Positions 39,001 through 44,756 of a stretch of DNA of 63,310 nucleotides are shown piece after piece. Where the stretch lies: positions 1 to 63,310 of the IMG/VR virus record IMGVR_UViG_3300006805_000028. The stretch is one strand, 5' to 3'. Numbering within the stretch: position 1 is the stretch's first letter; each line of letters starts with the position of its first letter. The stretch is from a virus. Both the position numbers and the translations under genes were made by a program. The notes beneath the pieces are model-generated. The model saw nothing but the letters and a program-made list of their open reading frames with translations. It made no database searches and was not told the DNA's origin.

Positions 39001-39873
39001 TTAGTTGATGCAGATACCGTGCAAGTTAATGGTATTATTGGGGCTGATCAACTGAACGGTCGTGCATATTATGTACAAGTTGGATCCCCTTATGTGATAG
39101 ACGCAATTACATACTACCAATATGTTCTGTTCAATGATGCTGCATTAACTGATCCTATCTTGAGTAATAACGTCAACATGTACATCAGCGGTGGATTTGT
39201 TTGTAAGACAAGCTCATTGATTGCGCTAACTCCAACTATCATTACTATTGCACTGGATAACTCAAGTTACACATTTACACCAACAGATTCTAATAGAATT
39301 TGGGTGACTGTTAATGGAAAAAGACTTGACTCACATCAAGTTAGTATCGTAGATGATAATGGTACATCACGTCTAAACGTGCTAGCACCAGTAGCTACTG
39401 GGGATATAGTTATTGCAACTTCTATGGTTTCCGGCGGTACTCCAAACGCAACAGCTTACGGTATAACCATCAGCAAGCAAGGTTTTGGAACTATCAGCAA
39501 CATGAGTGTTAAAAATAGAACTTGGTTAACTGAAGCACTGTATATGTCACAAGATATAATACATTTCAATGATGTATCAAAAATAGTAGATTCTACTACC
39601 AAGATGCTGAACTTACACGGTGAGCGAATCAGATTTACTACTGTGGATTATGTAGCAAATACGGTGTCAGGATTGACACGCGGGGTAGAAGGTACTGGTA
39701 TTATATCTGTCCACTTGGCCTACAGCTATGTATATGGAATATCTGCTGCGAAGACGCTAGATTCTTCATATTTCTTCAAGAGTTGGAATACTAAGAACTA
39801 TACTAGCAGAGGTGATCCTATCCAGTTGAGTAATTCGTATCCTGTAGAATTCTTAGAATTAGGTATAAATTAA
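24019..39873 (+). CDS. Giant baseplate/fibre structural protein (gp7 position), 5284 residues
   Basis: The largest gene in the window, directly after gp6, where T4 has gp7 (1032 residues). The N terminus (TIDFLPEIFKTDTNNQF, YYWLPQGPEPV) looks like a wedge-attached region. Around residues 2290-2950 are repeats of the FG-GAP beta-propeller type (blocks such as GSELLIGSPF and GAVFRYSN, or KVMIGTP and GRVTVYEN). Residues about 4350-4640 hold at least five sialidase/BNR-like Asp-box repeats (SDDGTNW, SSDDGITW, KSVDGISW, RSTNGSAW). A conserved NEVKPYHVV segment lies near 3480. It has a continuous reading frame with no stops and ordinary codon use. The likely role is an extended baseplate wedge or receptor-binding arm. 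The gp7 relationship is by position only. Confidence 0.75.
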   Translation: MSKRVRTIDFLPEIFKTDTNNQFLSATLDQLVQPPNFSKIQGYVGSKFGYGVNATDGYVAEPTKTRKDYQLEPAVVFKKKDTQVAIDAITYPELIDALHIEGAATDNHHKLFTNEFYSWDSFADLDKLINYSQYYWLPQGPEPVNISDSTMYKSGAFTMLSNNVVYDITSDLYKFDVSNPTLTLVRGGSYTFIVNQNSEFYIQTQPGITGYEKLRTNISTREVYGVDVNGLANGTVTFDVPLANAQDENNYPGNNPVDLVVSMAIGDLHGKKVSDINNIDGVTSLDGKRIVFYGTQPGVQSYLGDFYGEFGFDVDDPARVVPTTTEVTQTAGSVTDFDEETFDSDPMNYTRHVITCLSTKDFSVNSVVTFSGIPFGGLTEGTVYYIESILSDTTFTVSTSLYGTAVELTDATTNENGKLFLTVHDGGFEEGSLTTVNDNFYTIKYIGDELDPIISVYEDGVIPNDQTILINYGTKYVTRHFVRNAYGEILLVPLITANLDKLYYQAGANPDQYGTIKLIDATSLSGIDISEIIGKKTYTSPNGVQFTNGLKVKFNGTVVPTQYTTDQYYVEGVGTSIALLPVSEQLVPEPFGQGFFAPFDQVSYDTDAYGNALLVPADSDYLTINRNSNSQNAWSRSNRWFHIDALNTVLANNDNSPMVKAALASTTARAKRPIIEYYANLKLFNSGTNGKAPVDYLNFTVTDALNQVAGKTAFFPDGSANELFDGARIIFANDSNIEVRNKIFVCNFSKVSPDQVPTITLSRAYDGDVAYNDQTVIVKGDQYQGKSYYFDGSTWSVAQLKKYVNQYPKFDVFDKNGISFGDIEYYPGSDFTGSTLFEYQPSSGVNDPILNFPIKYSSITNIGDISFDVSLNSQTFNYVYNSQSITTPINTGYVHTYSTNTLYDRHIGWQTAVEPTFQYQVFNLTYLGSDIVCDIPVKAVADTEWPVITVYVDNQRTTDYTYTTSDSTTTVTLNTPPTVGTPIEVLLFSDSVSKIAYYQIPSNFDHNPFNEQVTTVNLGDLRGHYKSICNNIKTLIGSAFGPNNFRDLGNIVPYGTRIVQSSASLVAPAIFLKSSNNNIFNALSFNAKEYTKYKAVLIDTVDRSDYNPLQSNSDILDDALDQISGTKSDASSFFWSDMLPSKGASTTKTYNFKSGVDSSVYPLTMIYDYTTANYNGVLVYLTRKIDGVSRNIQLVKDIDYTVSAVAKSLSISKYLIPNDSITVKEYAQTYGSYVPNTPTKIGLYPAYMPEVFQDASFITPTYFIRGHDGSYTKLYGDYNGGFLEDFRDRALLEFETRIYNNLKVVAKIPLQYDDIFPGQFRTTDYTFDELNAVYSSQFLNWVGTNRVDYKSQYYDATNEFTWNYSKSISKLTNTKLQQGNWRGVFYWLYDTSHPDTRPWEILGINNKPSWWDARYGAAPYTSDNILLWTDISNGSIWNNGDSYINAKRVRPGLLDVLPVDSNGKLVSPFTNVVNSYDVNTFNNEWTIGDMSPTEYSYRKSSMWPFDLMRMYALTKPAQFFSLGIDLDIYQYNYEFNQYLVNDRLRQPPSDLLVYGASADTAAHSYLNWIVDYLNQFGIDGSQQVTDYFNNTDVRLTYRMAGFSDKDLLKFFAEKGSPNSKNNSLLIPDESYNIILYENQPYSTIVYSSIIIQKTKFGFRVYGNSQDKAYFVISDANLNGIYSTVTINDYSISVPTKFRDTTTYISYGTEFATVESLAQFVSSYGNYLVTQGVKFNNIENALELNWNQMIAELLYWSLSGWEDGSIVNLNPNANSITITTDIGIVQPLTLYQENYILNQNLIPIPLNDLGITRLDTTFTATALNQGDSLSFMRCKVSGVEHIVVFDNTTVFNDTMFNLVTGLRQQRIYVKGTKTAEWTGQMNAAGFIINQDNIQEWVSNQKYNKGSIVKYKNEYWIANRVTVVPVSKFNTDEWNKTSYDSIQKGLLPNPSTRAYESTLYYNTNAANLKNEADLLSFSLIGYRPRNYLAEANLDDTTQVNIYKNMISSKGTRNAFDALIGANLQQSSLTYDFYENWAIKTSNYGGVLNKNFIEFTLDESQLLGNPATVGIVHGETVDNVQQLVQLYDLKNYGYTINNTNILPTISSTTDSKLPSAGYVNLDDVLYTGYYVDNLDNASISNLYKNDYVWIADKIGEWKVYTPIPTVARLTNVVNNLNNTATFTFTYHHDLAVIDIIGIIDYDYRVNGYYTVVSVNSLTSIVVSLTLDSGVTSINSNKSNIMFKFYNQRVTSAKDISTLELLNADYVKNKVWVDKNQNGEWSVLRKTNNYEYTNFIKPGNTIEFGSAVAYTEKLGYFVSDPANSKVHRFVETSSGNSQYALVDTITHGQGYGTAMVKNDDIMIISQPDPFGDLSILYVYRMVKTDRITSLVEEQILAVAGFRLGDSLALSGDGELFYASVIDLNAIIEFQRSADYSYYNIGAVLKSAVTPGSTSFELYGNIPNLVPGRYITFTNFGYDDKYTVVTSKYNSSTDSTTVYLSEAVLYSVSTGSAVYRASVSYFILGAISSEGLANGSDLFSSSLATNYDGSKLFVGSPQSDFSQQLLDSGYAFVYDRLIENWEVITDSPGNSFTLFFLPWQPTPTSVVYINDVKLHPSYYVLISNLLVIGPILRAGDVVTVSSGNMVLVQELASYDLIEEIDPGAKFAWSLDCNTSGSELLIGSPFNLNQEEKEGAVFRYSNEGKHFGRITGILQCHLLEPASILINGYRVALPDPTMSAPGDAFYVANKINQAVITNVFAYATEDNRLVIRLRDVDLNPINNKLNLTVFNGNIMAELGIAMYLKTQVIYDPHAETRTQFGYKVKFNEQNSFIVSAPAAPRYMGTQFDFSNDENNHNDTVFDNNFTQWEDKYGDAGTVYMYDYIPSYNESLVTASNYVYSQTLPDQELAYGRQPYYGQSLDFIKNKVMIGTPNFKNGSINGRVTVYENNVGAANWAVYRESALVTDITKIQKVQIYNNITDVTVESLDYFDPQQGKLLGPIRENIDFITSVDPAGYNNTNAKGNMAWGKNQIGKIWFDVTTTKFINYHQNDVVYNSKYWGNVFPGSTVTVYSWIESDVMPAFYIGTGQPYNFGNYSLGFETDASGNLSTRYYYWVRNTDTLFGLQGKTLTDTVIAQYIANPQSSGIAYFAALSPSVYSLYNVRDFIYSKNTNLHIGFSTNDIDIPNHSEYQLIRNGYANDFLRGVPDNINYVEPAGLYNKFLNSFAGVDEIGQVLPNPNLPKLLQIGIGTRPNQSLFINRFSALENYLQYANTVMKTYPINELSTITFLNTYGDSFDTRKYWQNIYWWADGYSSTTKTAFEVATYYDLLKVTAKEELIVGVSMNSQGNREVYKYITSSWVRIGLEDGTIEFLQTLWDYENNRIGFGDVFFDTVSFDAYPSIETKYIVRALNEQIYVGPLTIYKNKSLILMFEYIQSENVESQNYLPWLNKTSLADVSYNIRSLLPYQKYQSDNTNLLEGYLNEVKPYHVVLKEFSFKYDGIDTFDGNITDFDLPSKYNSTLKRFVSPQLSYSSSLSGGEYNSADAIWSSDAEYQSWISNYGLKLIAKKNQVVARLVKYVNTISQSLYVDNARGLPAAGIITIGGELIAYSKVDRNRGKLSGLSRGMSNTKVTTHLPDTSVYADLPSVIVLDTGRGYIDPPIVKAYIDTSKYPAPTREAVLKAAMSGDKVIEVEVIDPGEGYAVAPEIIFQSAFETVFNESDINFQSNLLVLDPTDIVTGDLIKIIAGGNSDEAIISGYYYVTVLGFNSGSSGVNDKPVVSLHYNYRDSTVGEHKVVFKKITTALSYTLQMVPRAIAVTTSPLIRSINTTMRLDRTSYQTMIEEWKSGTYWPSPFNSLGNDASTDTSLSYGIPFTFEYNDGKNFQNSAYGAGVKFTVYNQTMLEMYAVTIEASGAGYTVGDTITVEGYYLDGVTGTNDCTITVTSIIGSYATGPIKTVTVLGTPYSQSGAGAQGALLPIMATETVEDAVVVTLNYKPSTLKPGQIKGLRMYFYRHFEPYVYDDTGTSFTGSISGTTLTVTAIVGSSTTLSIGDHVYGRGVYFKGAGTTITGFVTGTGRLGTYTVTPSQTVASTDMNTGGGAVIEVYRPRFNPVSITNQYFIKILNYGWKYIDDDQILLSGALLGGTAGTNDASINIRYAGDFGQIQIASITGVSNGGFKQYYVMPVSATQIKLFVDTKLTIPVLSADYTFTNTVTDFAFIPEPLSSGGGYKYTVTAIVSYDNRVWRCLISNSDDYFDFAKWEVIPSDSRLLNALDRTMGYYKPTVDMPAKDVRQLFTGTTFPNAVYYGNSFAPGDELPLDVVLKDQIFYPRDTDIKAIIFDGTSYVAVGETATHSVALISDDGTNWRVIKLSDQNLGVTDIVYSGIYYVISTTTIATPVLLSDDKVNWSTLGSNVAYDFTPYGYTGFDSLALTVPSEEMYSLTYANDKFFAIGKDIVSSDDGITWNIVFSFGSELDNQIKNLRYVNSTNFVGYIAVGGGYQVVEGAGTSSPVVEYRARIITEVDSVWNTFNPSFTGNQMNTVIASSDIIVVAGANGEIWNSINTRNWIMSSVSGGTVTATLRDSSYGNNIFVIVGDAGTILKSVDGISWGVIASPISFDLTGITFDGTYFYAVGNNGVIIRSTNGSAWQDISFITTDKALYDIKGSEYLSGYGPEELVPGIISDTLSMKVTTPPGSYWDNDTFTQSFLYGNTGFNIVSEIVTPTGTTASFDNLVENPAQLSVFIVDSITKLGNRIYENYGYALNWITKTITLSTALVAGKSLLVEVYEVGNGRQLVRSNSQLMPVTIDTTTGHSQIILNEKAQNLSASIIYRNGTKLVNNTDYQIVTVANYMKVLFSTTYDLSVDYLSFAILGTALSEYNANEYSYSIPETQVFVYTSSNVFTLTNSLGGNNNVNAIVELNGLRLLSSQYSINTSAKTLTVTAALVATNIVATNIVAITTFNDTQRQYLTTDSSTNMEVTAINTIDTTQAGAVLVLTTNLGLVDADTVQVNGIIGADQLNGRAYYVQVGSPYVIDAITYYQYVLFNDAALTDPILSNNVNMYISGGFVCKTSSLIALTPTIITIALDNSSYTFTPTDSNRIWVTVNGKRLDSHQVSIVDDNGTSRLNVLAPVATGDIVIATSMVSGGTPNATAYGITISKQGFGTISNMSVKNRTWLTEALYMSQDIIHFNDVSKIVDSTTKMLNLHGERIRFTTVDYVANTVSGLTRGVEGTGIISVHLAYSYVYGISAAKTLDSSYFFKSWNTKNYTSRGDPIQLSNSYPVEFLELGIN
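38833..38862 (+). repeat. Two tandem 15-bp copies inside the giant structural gene
   Basis: The 15-base unit GTTGCAACTAATATA occurs twice in a row and keeps the frame, giving a doubled Val-Ala-Thr-Asn-Ile followed by a partial third copy. It looks like a recent slippage duplication. Confidence 0.85.
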
Positions 39874-39875
39874 AA

Positions 39876-39883
39876 GATAAATA
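39876..39883 (+). promoter_or_regulatory. Candidate late promoter after the giant gene (GATAAATA)
   Basis: GATAAATA immediately follows the stop at 39873 and ends five bases before the ATG of the 51-residue gene. The transcript would be nearly leaderless for that gene but would suit the next one at 40043. Confidence 0.45.
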
Positions 39884-39887
39884 AATT

Positions 39888-40043
39888 ATGAACGATAAAC
39901 CCATTGATGTAGACGAAAACACTATAGACACTACCCCTGGTCCGACTCCAGACGAGCAGGGAGGGTTTATTTTTAGCTCAGTTCTGAAAATAACTGATCC
40001 TAATACAAAAGAGATTATATTACACATGCGAGGCGACGATTAA
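39888..40043 (+). CDS. Small acidic protein, 51 residues, coupled to the next structural gene
   Basis: The open frame starts at the ATG at 39888 with MNDKPIDVDENTID, continues through GGFIFSSVLKITDPNTKEI, and ends HMRGDD. Its stop overlaps the next start as TAATG. The acidic N terminus and the beta-prone second half look like a small virion or assembly protein. No function is recognised. The start/stop coupling, the protein-like sequence and the absence of any other gene in this 169-base gap support it as real. Confidence 0.75.
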   Translation: MNDKPIDVDENTIDTTPGPTPDEQGGFIFSSVLKITDPNTKEIILHMRGDD

Positions 40044-40663
40044 TGTCAAAAGTAACGATTCCAATTCAAATTGAGGGTTTTCTGAAAGTATACGACCCTA
40101 ATAGCGGGGAAGTGTTCTATGATGGACATAACGCCATCCACTATGAAAACATCAGTGTAGCTATTGCAGATACATTGAGCAGTCGAGGATACGGAAGTAT
40201 CATCAAAATGGCTTTTGGTAACGGCGGCGCAAGCGTTGACGAAACCGGAGTTATCACATATTTACCTACTAATACTATCGGTCAAAATGCTAGCTTGTAT
40301 AACCAAACTTATACAAAGATTGTTGACGATACCAGCGTTTTAAACACTGATCCTACCCGCAATAAAATGCTAGTAAGTCACACTACTGGCAAGGTTTATA
40401 CTGATATTGTTATCGAGGCATTACTAGATTACGGCGAGCCTCCAGGCCAGTTAGCGTTCGACAATGGAACTCAGCTAGAATCCGCATTTGTTTTTGACGA
40501 AATTGGATTATTAGCAGACTATGGAAGTGATGAGGCAGGCAATGAACTGACCAAATTACTAACTCATGTCATTTTTCACCCGGTTCAAAAGAGTTTGAAC
40601 AGACAAATCCAGATAGATTATACCGTTAGAATACAAAGTCTAACCAACTTAATCACAGTTTAA
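40043..40663 (+). CDS. Virion structural protein, tail/baseplate-associated
   Basis: A 206-residue protein. It starts MSKVTIPIQIEGFLKVYDP and ends LTHVIFHPVQKSLNRQIQIDYTVRIQS. The sequence is mostly beta and lies between the giant wedge-position protein and the fibre-like genes. The family appears as an unnamed structural protein in large T4-like phages; I cannot link it to a specific T4 gene (8, 9, 10 or 11 are expected nearby). Its start overlaps the stop of the preceding small gene, so the two are probably co-translated and may interact. Confidence 0.6.
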   Translation: MSKVTIPIQIEGFLKVYDPNSGEVFYDGHNAIHYENISVAIADTLSSRGYGSIIKMAFGNGGASVDETGVITYLPTNTIGQNASLYNQTYTKIVDDTSVLNTDPTRNKMLVSHTTGKVYTDIVIEALLDYGEPPGQLAFDNGTQLESAFVFDEIGLLADYGSDEAGNELTKLLTHVIFHPVQKSLNRQIQIDYTVRIQSLTNLITV

Positions 40664-40671
40664 GATAAATA
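40664..40671 (+). promoter_or_regulatory. Candidate late promoter for the fibre-like gene (GATAAATA)
   Basis: GATAAATA directly after the stop at 40663, 24 bases before the ATG at 40696. A GGAG ribosome site (40682-40685) lies between them, so the expected transcript would include it. Confidence 0.55.
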
Positions 40672-40695
40672 TTACATAAAGCGGAGCAACATAGA

Positions 40696-41913
40696 ATGGC
40701 TTATACAATTATTAGAAGTAATGGAACGACACTGACTACAATTCAGGATGGAACCATTAACACCACTAGCACTTCACTAGGATTACCTGGTAGAAATTAC
40801 GCAGGGTACGGACAAACTTTAAACACTAACTTTGTCAGATTGACAGAGAATTTTGCGTATGATACTCCACCAGCAAACCCCTTAAAAGGTCAGTTGTGGT
40901 ATAACACTACCGCAGGGACATTAAACGTCTGCCCCACAGACGGCCTTACTACTATTTCAAGCTGGCTAACACTAGCTAGCACGAATTCAGGTGGTAATAC
41001 TACTCTAGGAAACGTAGTCGTTACTGGTAACGTATCTGCAACTAATTTTATTGCATCTGACGCAATTGTCGGAGACACTATTACAGTTCGTTTAGCGACA
41101 GTATCAGATACACTATCCGCTGCGATAGCAACTATCACTAGCGCATCTATTCCAAGTTTAAACACTCAAACAATCACTACCGGTAGTCAAACTACTTCAG
41201 GTGCATTGACTGGTAGTTGGACTGTATTGGGTAATAATGCTACTGGTGGTAATTCATTCAGTGTTACAGCAGGTAACATTGCATTCCCTTCAGCTAGCAC
41301 ACACGGTATTAAGTGTGACAAGTATATGTACGCAAACGGTGCAAACTTTAACCCATCAGGTACATTCAATAGCTCAAATGTAAGTGACTATTTGACTGGA
41401 GCAAATAGCGTAGCTCAGTTTACTGGTAACATTGCCCCTGCTGGTATCACTACTAGTAGCATTTCAGGCGGCGGCGCAATCAATGGTATCTGGACATTAG
41501 GTGTCGGTGCTCGTTTGCAAGCAACTTATGCTGACTTGGCCGAACGCTTCGCAGCCGATGCCGAATACGAGCCGGGAACAGTAGTTGAACTAGGTGGTGA
41601 AAAAGAAGTCACTGCGGTAGTAGCTGATCTATCTGACACAGTATTTGGTGTAGTAAGTAACACTGCTGCTCTTATGATGAACAGTGTTGCAGGGGATGAC
41701 AAAACTCATCCACCAATCGCTATGAGTGGGCGTGTTAATGTTAAAGTAACTGGCCCAGTTAAAAAAGGTGAACGACTTGTAAGCGCAGGCAATGGAATGG
41801 CACGTGCTGCACAGCCCGGCGAAATTACTGCTTTCAATACAATCGGACGAGCACTTGCAAACAAACTAGATGATGGTGTAGGCAAAGTAGAAGCTGTCGT
41901 AACTATTATCTAA
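40696..41913 (+). CDS. Tail fibre-like protein with a C-terminal autoprocessing/trimer-type domain
   Basis: A 405-residue protein. The N-terminal module contains GRNYAGYGQTLNTNFVRL and PLKGQLWYNT, a pattern seen in phage fibre and neck-appendage proteins. The middle is Thr/Ser/Ala-rich beta repeat. The C terminus (ATYADLAERFAADAEYEPG, then TVFGVVSNTAALMMNS and a GRVNVKVTGPVKKG segment) resembles the C-terminal domains of fibres that trimerise and may self-cleave (peptidase G2-like). It probably forms a short fibre used for host contact. Receptor and T4 counterpart are unknown. Confidence 0.6.
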   Translation: MAYTIIRSNGTTLTTIQDGTINTTSTSLGLPGRNYAGYGQTLNTNFVRLTENFAYDTPPANPLKGQLWYNTTAGTLNVCPTDGLTTISSWLTLASTNSGGNTTLGNVVVTGNVSATNFIASDAIVGDTITVRLATVSDTLSAAIATITSASIPSLNTQTITTGSQTTSGALTGSWTVLGNNATGGNSFSVTAGNIAFPSASTHGIKCDKYMYANGANFNPSGTFNSSNVSDYLTGANSVAQFTGNIAPAGITTSSISGGGAINGIWTLGVGARLQATYADLAERFAADAEYEPGTVVELGGEKEVTAVVADLSDTVFGVVSNTAALMMNSVAGDDKTHPPIAMSGRVNVKVTGPVKKGERLVSAGNGMARAAQPGEITAFNTIGRALANKLDDGVGKVEAVVTII

Positions 41914-41922
41914 GGATTCGTA

Positions 41923-42894
41923 ATGGCATATTCAAAATATGGTAAAATAGAAGCCAAAGACTTCAATGATGATATTAAAGGTAGTACAACTAGTACTGCA
42001 TCAACTAATATCAATTCAGTGTGGTCTGTTGGCAATAGTAAGGGTGGGTACGGTCAAACGGCAGTACCGAGTATCACTGTTACTGGAAAAGTTACTGCTA
42101 CTGAATGGGCTGCTATAATTTCTACAGTTGCTAACACTGCAAGTCATCAGGGCACCCCTATCACTGCTATCACTGCACCTACGACAGGTAGTCCTGTAGT
42201 ATATTATGCTGCGTTACCGGTTAACATTACTAACGTGTATGCTGGTAAAAATAATGCAGCGGCACAAGGTTCTTCGATAACAGGTACTGTTACCAATGCT
42301 ACCACTTGGTACAATGCTATAACATTTACGCAAACTGTTACTTTTGCGTCGGGGGATGCGGCACGATATTTCTTTAATGCCGGCGGTCAGATTGCGCTAA
42401 CCTTTGCTCATCCTACTGGAAGCGGCATTAATGGATTATTCAACGCATTGGGTACTTCATGTGGTACTATAGTTGTTAGTAGTCCTAATACAGGCACTGC
42501 TACGATTGCTGCTACTAATTATAATGGTATAACCAAAGTCGGCGGAGCTGGAACAGTAACTACTTTATTACCAAACGTTGGCTACTGGGGTCTAACTACT
42601 ACTAACCAAGAAGTGTTCAAGCAGTTTGGCGGCTCATTTACTAATCCTATCCCAGGTGGCGGCACATACAGTCAGAACTTTTTGTCAGTAAACGTTAAAA
42701 CAAATGGCGCTCAAGGAAGTAACGGTGATAATGGATCAATTATTACAATCACTACTACTTGGGATGAAGTACCTAATGGATTGGTAGCATCTGCTGGTAC
42801 TGCGGTAACAGCAACCGTCAAGCCACCGTCAACTACTTACATCACAAACACTTGGGGAACTCCGGCAATTGCTGGATCAGTCACTGGCCAGTAA
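41923..42894 (+). CDS. Fibre or adhesin-like structural protein
   Basis: A 323-residue protein, rich in Thr, Gly, Asn, Ala and Val, with almost no cysteine. The N terminus has a short basic/acidic segment and a WSVGNSKGGYGQT motif that echoes the GYGQT of the preceding fibre gene, suggesting a shared attachment module. The rest is consistent with extended beta structure (repeated Thr-Ile-Thr and Gly-Gly turns). It starts nine bases after the preceding stop and ends before the accessory block. The likely role is a host-contact protein; the function is not recognised. Confidence 0.5.
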   Translation: MAYSKYGKIEAKDFNDDIKGSTTSTASTNINSVWSVGNSKGGYGQTAVPSITVTGKVTATEWAAIISTVANTASHQGTPITAITAPTTGSPVVYYAALPVNITNVYAGKNNAAAQGSSITGTVTNATTWYNAITFTQTVTFASGDAARYFFNAGGQIALTFAHPTGSGINGLFNALGTSCGTIVVSSPNTGTATIAATNYNGITKVGGAGTVTTLLPNVGYWGLTTTNQEVFKQFGGSFTNPIPGGGTYSQNFLSVNVKTNGAQGSNGDNGSIITITTTWDEVPNGLVASAGTAVTATVKPPSTTYITNTWGTPAIAGSVTGQ

Positions 42895-42918
42895 AATAAA
42901 GCATGTGTTAGTATCCAT

Positions 42919-42926
42919 CTAAATAC
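42919..42926 (+). promoter_or_regulatory. Candidate late promoter of the accessory block (CTAAATAC)
   Basis: CTAAATAC lies 14 bases before the ATG at 42941, with an AGGAG ribosome site at 42931-42935. It is the first promoter-like element of the glycosylation/radical SAM block. Confidence 0.45.
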
Positions 42927-42940
42927 TCGTAGGAGTGTTC

Positions 42941-43246
42941 ATGGATACTAAACAACTTATCACCGAAGCAAAAGCTCGCTTCAATCACAACTCAGCAAAA
43001 GCATATCTAAAAGACAAATACGAAAGTAAGTTGTCCGTCGCCGATCAGGGTGGTTTATGGGTAGCTACAGTAGAACTAATCTCGTTCTTAACCATCAGCA
43101 CCATGGATCATGTAGTCTTGTTAGATACATATTCTAATCCTGTCAAAGTAAATAGGGCAGCGTTACTCACCAAACTAGACAAAACTTATACCTATGTTAT
43201 GGATCAATGGCATACTGAATGGGCAGCACTAGAGAAGAAGCGATGA
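42941..43246 (+). CDS. Small helical protein, unknown function
   Basis: A 101-residue protein, predicted mostly helical and charged, starting MDTKQLITEAKARFNHNSAK. The frame is open from a GTG at 42935, but that codon overlaps the AGGAG ribosome site; the ATG at 42941, five bases after the site, is the better start. Its stop overlaps the next start as ATGA. The lead position in the accessory operon suggests a small structural or chaperone protein. I recognise no family. Confidence 0.7.
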   Translation: MDTKQLITEAKARFNHNSAKAYLKDKYESKLSVADQGGLWVATVELISFLTISTMDHVVLLDTYSNPVKVNRAALLTKLDKTYTYVMDQWHTEWAALEKKR

Positions 43247-44034
43247 GCAAAGGTGTATTATTATTCGCATTTAACAATGACAAAGTAGATTATTATGCAA
43301 TGGCAATTGCTACTGCTAAACGTGCGAATCAGTTTTTAAATTTACCGGTAACTGTTATAACCGATGCGTCTACTGACATGTCAAAGTATGATTACGAGTT
43401 TGACAATGTTGTCATAGTTGAAGCTGACAGAACTAATCTCAATGCACAGAATGAAGTATGGATAAACAAAGGTAGATACCAAGCGTACAATCTAAGTCCA
43501 TATGACGAAACATTACTACTAGATACAGATTATCTAATCAACAGCAATACATTGTTGAAACCATTCGAATTATACGATGACTTCATGTGTCACAATCGGA
43601 CTAGCTTTCTAATGATTCCAAATCACTATCAAGAGATGATAAGTGATCAGTCTTACCCTACGTTATGGGCTACCGTGATCTATTTTAAAAAGACTGCAAA
43701 GACTAAGCAGATTTTTGAATGCATGGAAATGATTCAAAAGAACTATCGTCATTACACAACATTGTACCACATGACCGTGGGCAACTTTAGAAATGACTTT
43801 GCACTAACCATTGCACTACGAATCGTGTGTGGACAGACTGACGATAGTAGTCATTACATCCCGTGGAACTTAGTACACGTTGGAAAGAACACCCATGTGT
43901 ACCGAGACTCAGATACAATGTATACTGTCATATATGATAACTGGCAACGAGGTAAGATAAAAAAAGAGTATAGCATTGTAACTGATACTGACTTTCACCT
44001 GTTGAACAAAGAAAACTTTATGGAGTTGATATGA
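43243..44034 (+). CDS. Glycosyltransferase-like protein (GT-A fold, DTD motif)
   Basis: A 263-residue protein. It begins with a beta strand and an NND segment (GVLLFAFNND) as in nucleotide-sugar binding folds, then LPVTVITDAS, and a metal-binding DxD motif, Asp94-Thr-Asp96, in ETLLLDTDYL. The expected reaction is transfer of a sugar from an activated donor. The donor and acceptor are unknown. The ATG at 43243 overlaps the upstream stop; the earlier in-frame ATG at 43219 lies inside the upstream gene and is less likely. It is followed with an ATGA overlap by a second protein of similar layout. Confidence 0.65.
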   Translation: MSKGVLLFAFNNDKVDYYAMAIATAKRANQFLNLPVTVITDASTDMSKYDYEFDNVVIVEADRTNLNAQNEVWINKGRYQAYNLSPYDETLLLDTDYLINSNTLLKPFELYDDFMCHNRTSFLMIPNHYQEMISDQSYPTLWATVIYFKKTAKTKQIFECMEMIQKNYRHYTTLYHMTVGNFRNDFALTIALRIVCGQTDDSSHYIPWNLVHVGKNTHVYRDSDTMYTVIYDNWQRGKIKKEYSIVTDTDFHLLNKENFMELI

Positions 44035-44756
44035 GAGGGTTCGTGATAATGGCTCAGAATACTGAGACAACTGATTACGTAAAGTGCGCAGAAGCATTAT
44101 CTAAAAGTATCAAGCAAGCGATGCCTGACGCCAATGTGACTATCATTACTGAGTTACCATTAAAACTTGACGGCTTTGCTAACGATTGGCAGGTATACAA
44201 TGCTAGCCCCTACGAGTATACAATCAAACTAGAAGCTGATATGTTTATCCCTACTGACATAAGCTACTGGTGGGATGTGTTGCAGGATAGAGACTTGGTG
44301 TTGTGTACGACTATACGAAACTTCAAAGGAGAAGTATCAGACGTGATGGCTTATCGTCAATTCATCACTGACAATGAATTGCCCAACATCTACAATGCTA
44401 TCACTTACTTTAAGAAATCAAGTATTGCTCAACAATTCTTTAACTTAGTCAATGACATCTTCACAAACTGGGAAGACTACAAGAAAATCTTAAAGTGCGA
44501 TATTAATGAACCAGCGTCTACTGATTGGGTATACGCCATTGCTTCACACTTGATGGGCGTAGAACAGACAACGCTCCCCACGTTCACTCAAATGAGCATG
44601 GTGCATATGAAGCAACACATTAATGGATTGATAACAGAAGATTGGACTAAAGAACTAGTAACTGAGTTCCATGCTGACGTGCTGAAAGTCAACACAATCG
44701 TACAAAGATACCCCTTTCATTATTATGTCAAAGAATTTGTTGAGGTAATAGTATGA
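44031..44756 (+). CDS. Second glycosyltransferase-like protein (GT-A fold, EADMF motif)
   Basis: A 241-residue protein with the same outline as its upstream neighbour: an N-terminal strand and loop (GFVIMAQNTETTD), NVTIITELPL, and a KLEADMF segment (Glu68-Ala-Asp70) where the neighbour has DTD. The two probably arose by an old duplication. The altered acidic motif leaves activity uncertain. Both ends overlap neighbours as ATGA, so it belongs to a tightly coupled operon. Confidence 0.55.
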   Translation: MRGFVIMAQNTETTDYVKCAEALSKSIKQAMPDANVTIITELPLKLDGFANDWQVYNASPYEYTIKLEADMFIPTDISYWWDVLQDRDLVLCTTIRNFKGEVSDVMAYRQFITDNELPNIYNAITYFKKSSIAQQFFNLVNDIFTNWEDYKKILKCDINEPASTDWVYAIASHLMGVEQTTLPTFTQMSMVHMKQHINGLITEDWTKELVTEFHADVLKVNTIVQRYPFHYYVKEFVEVIV

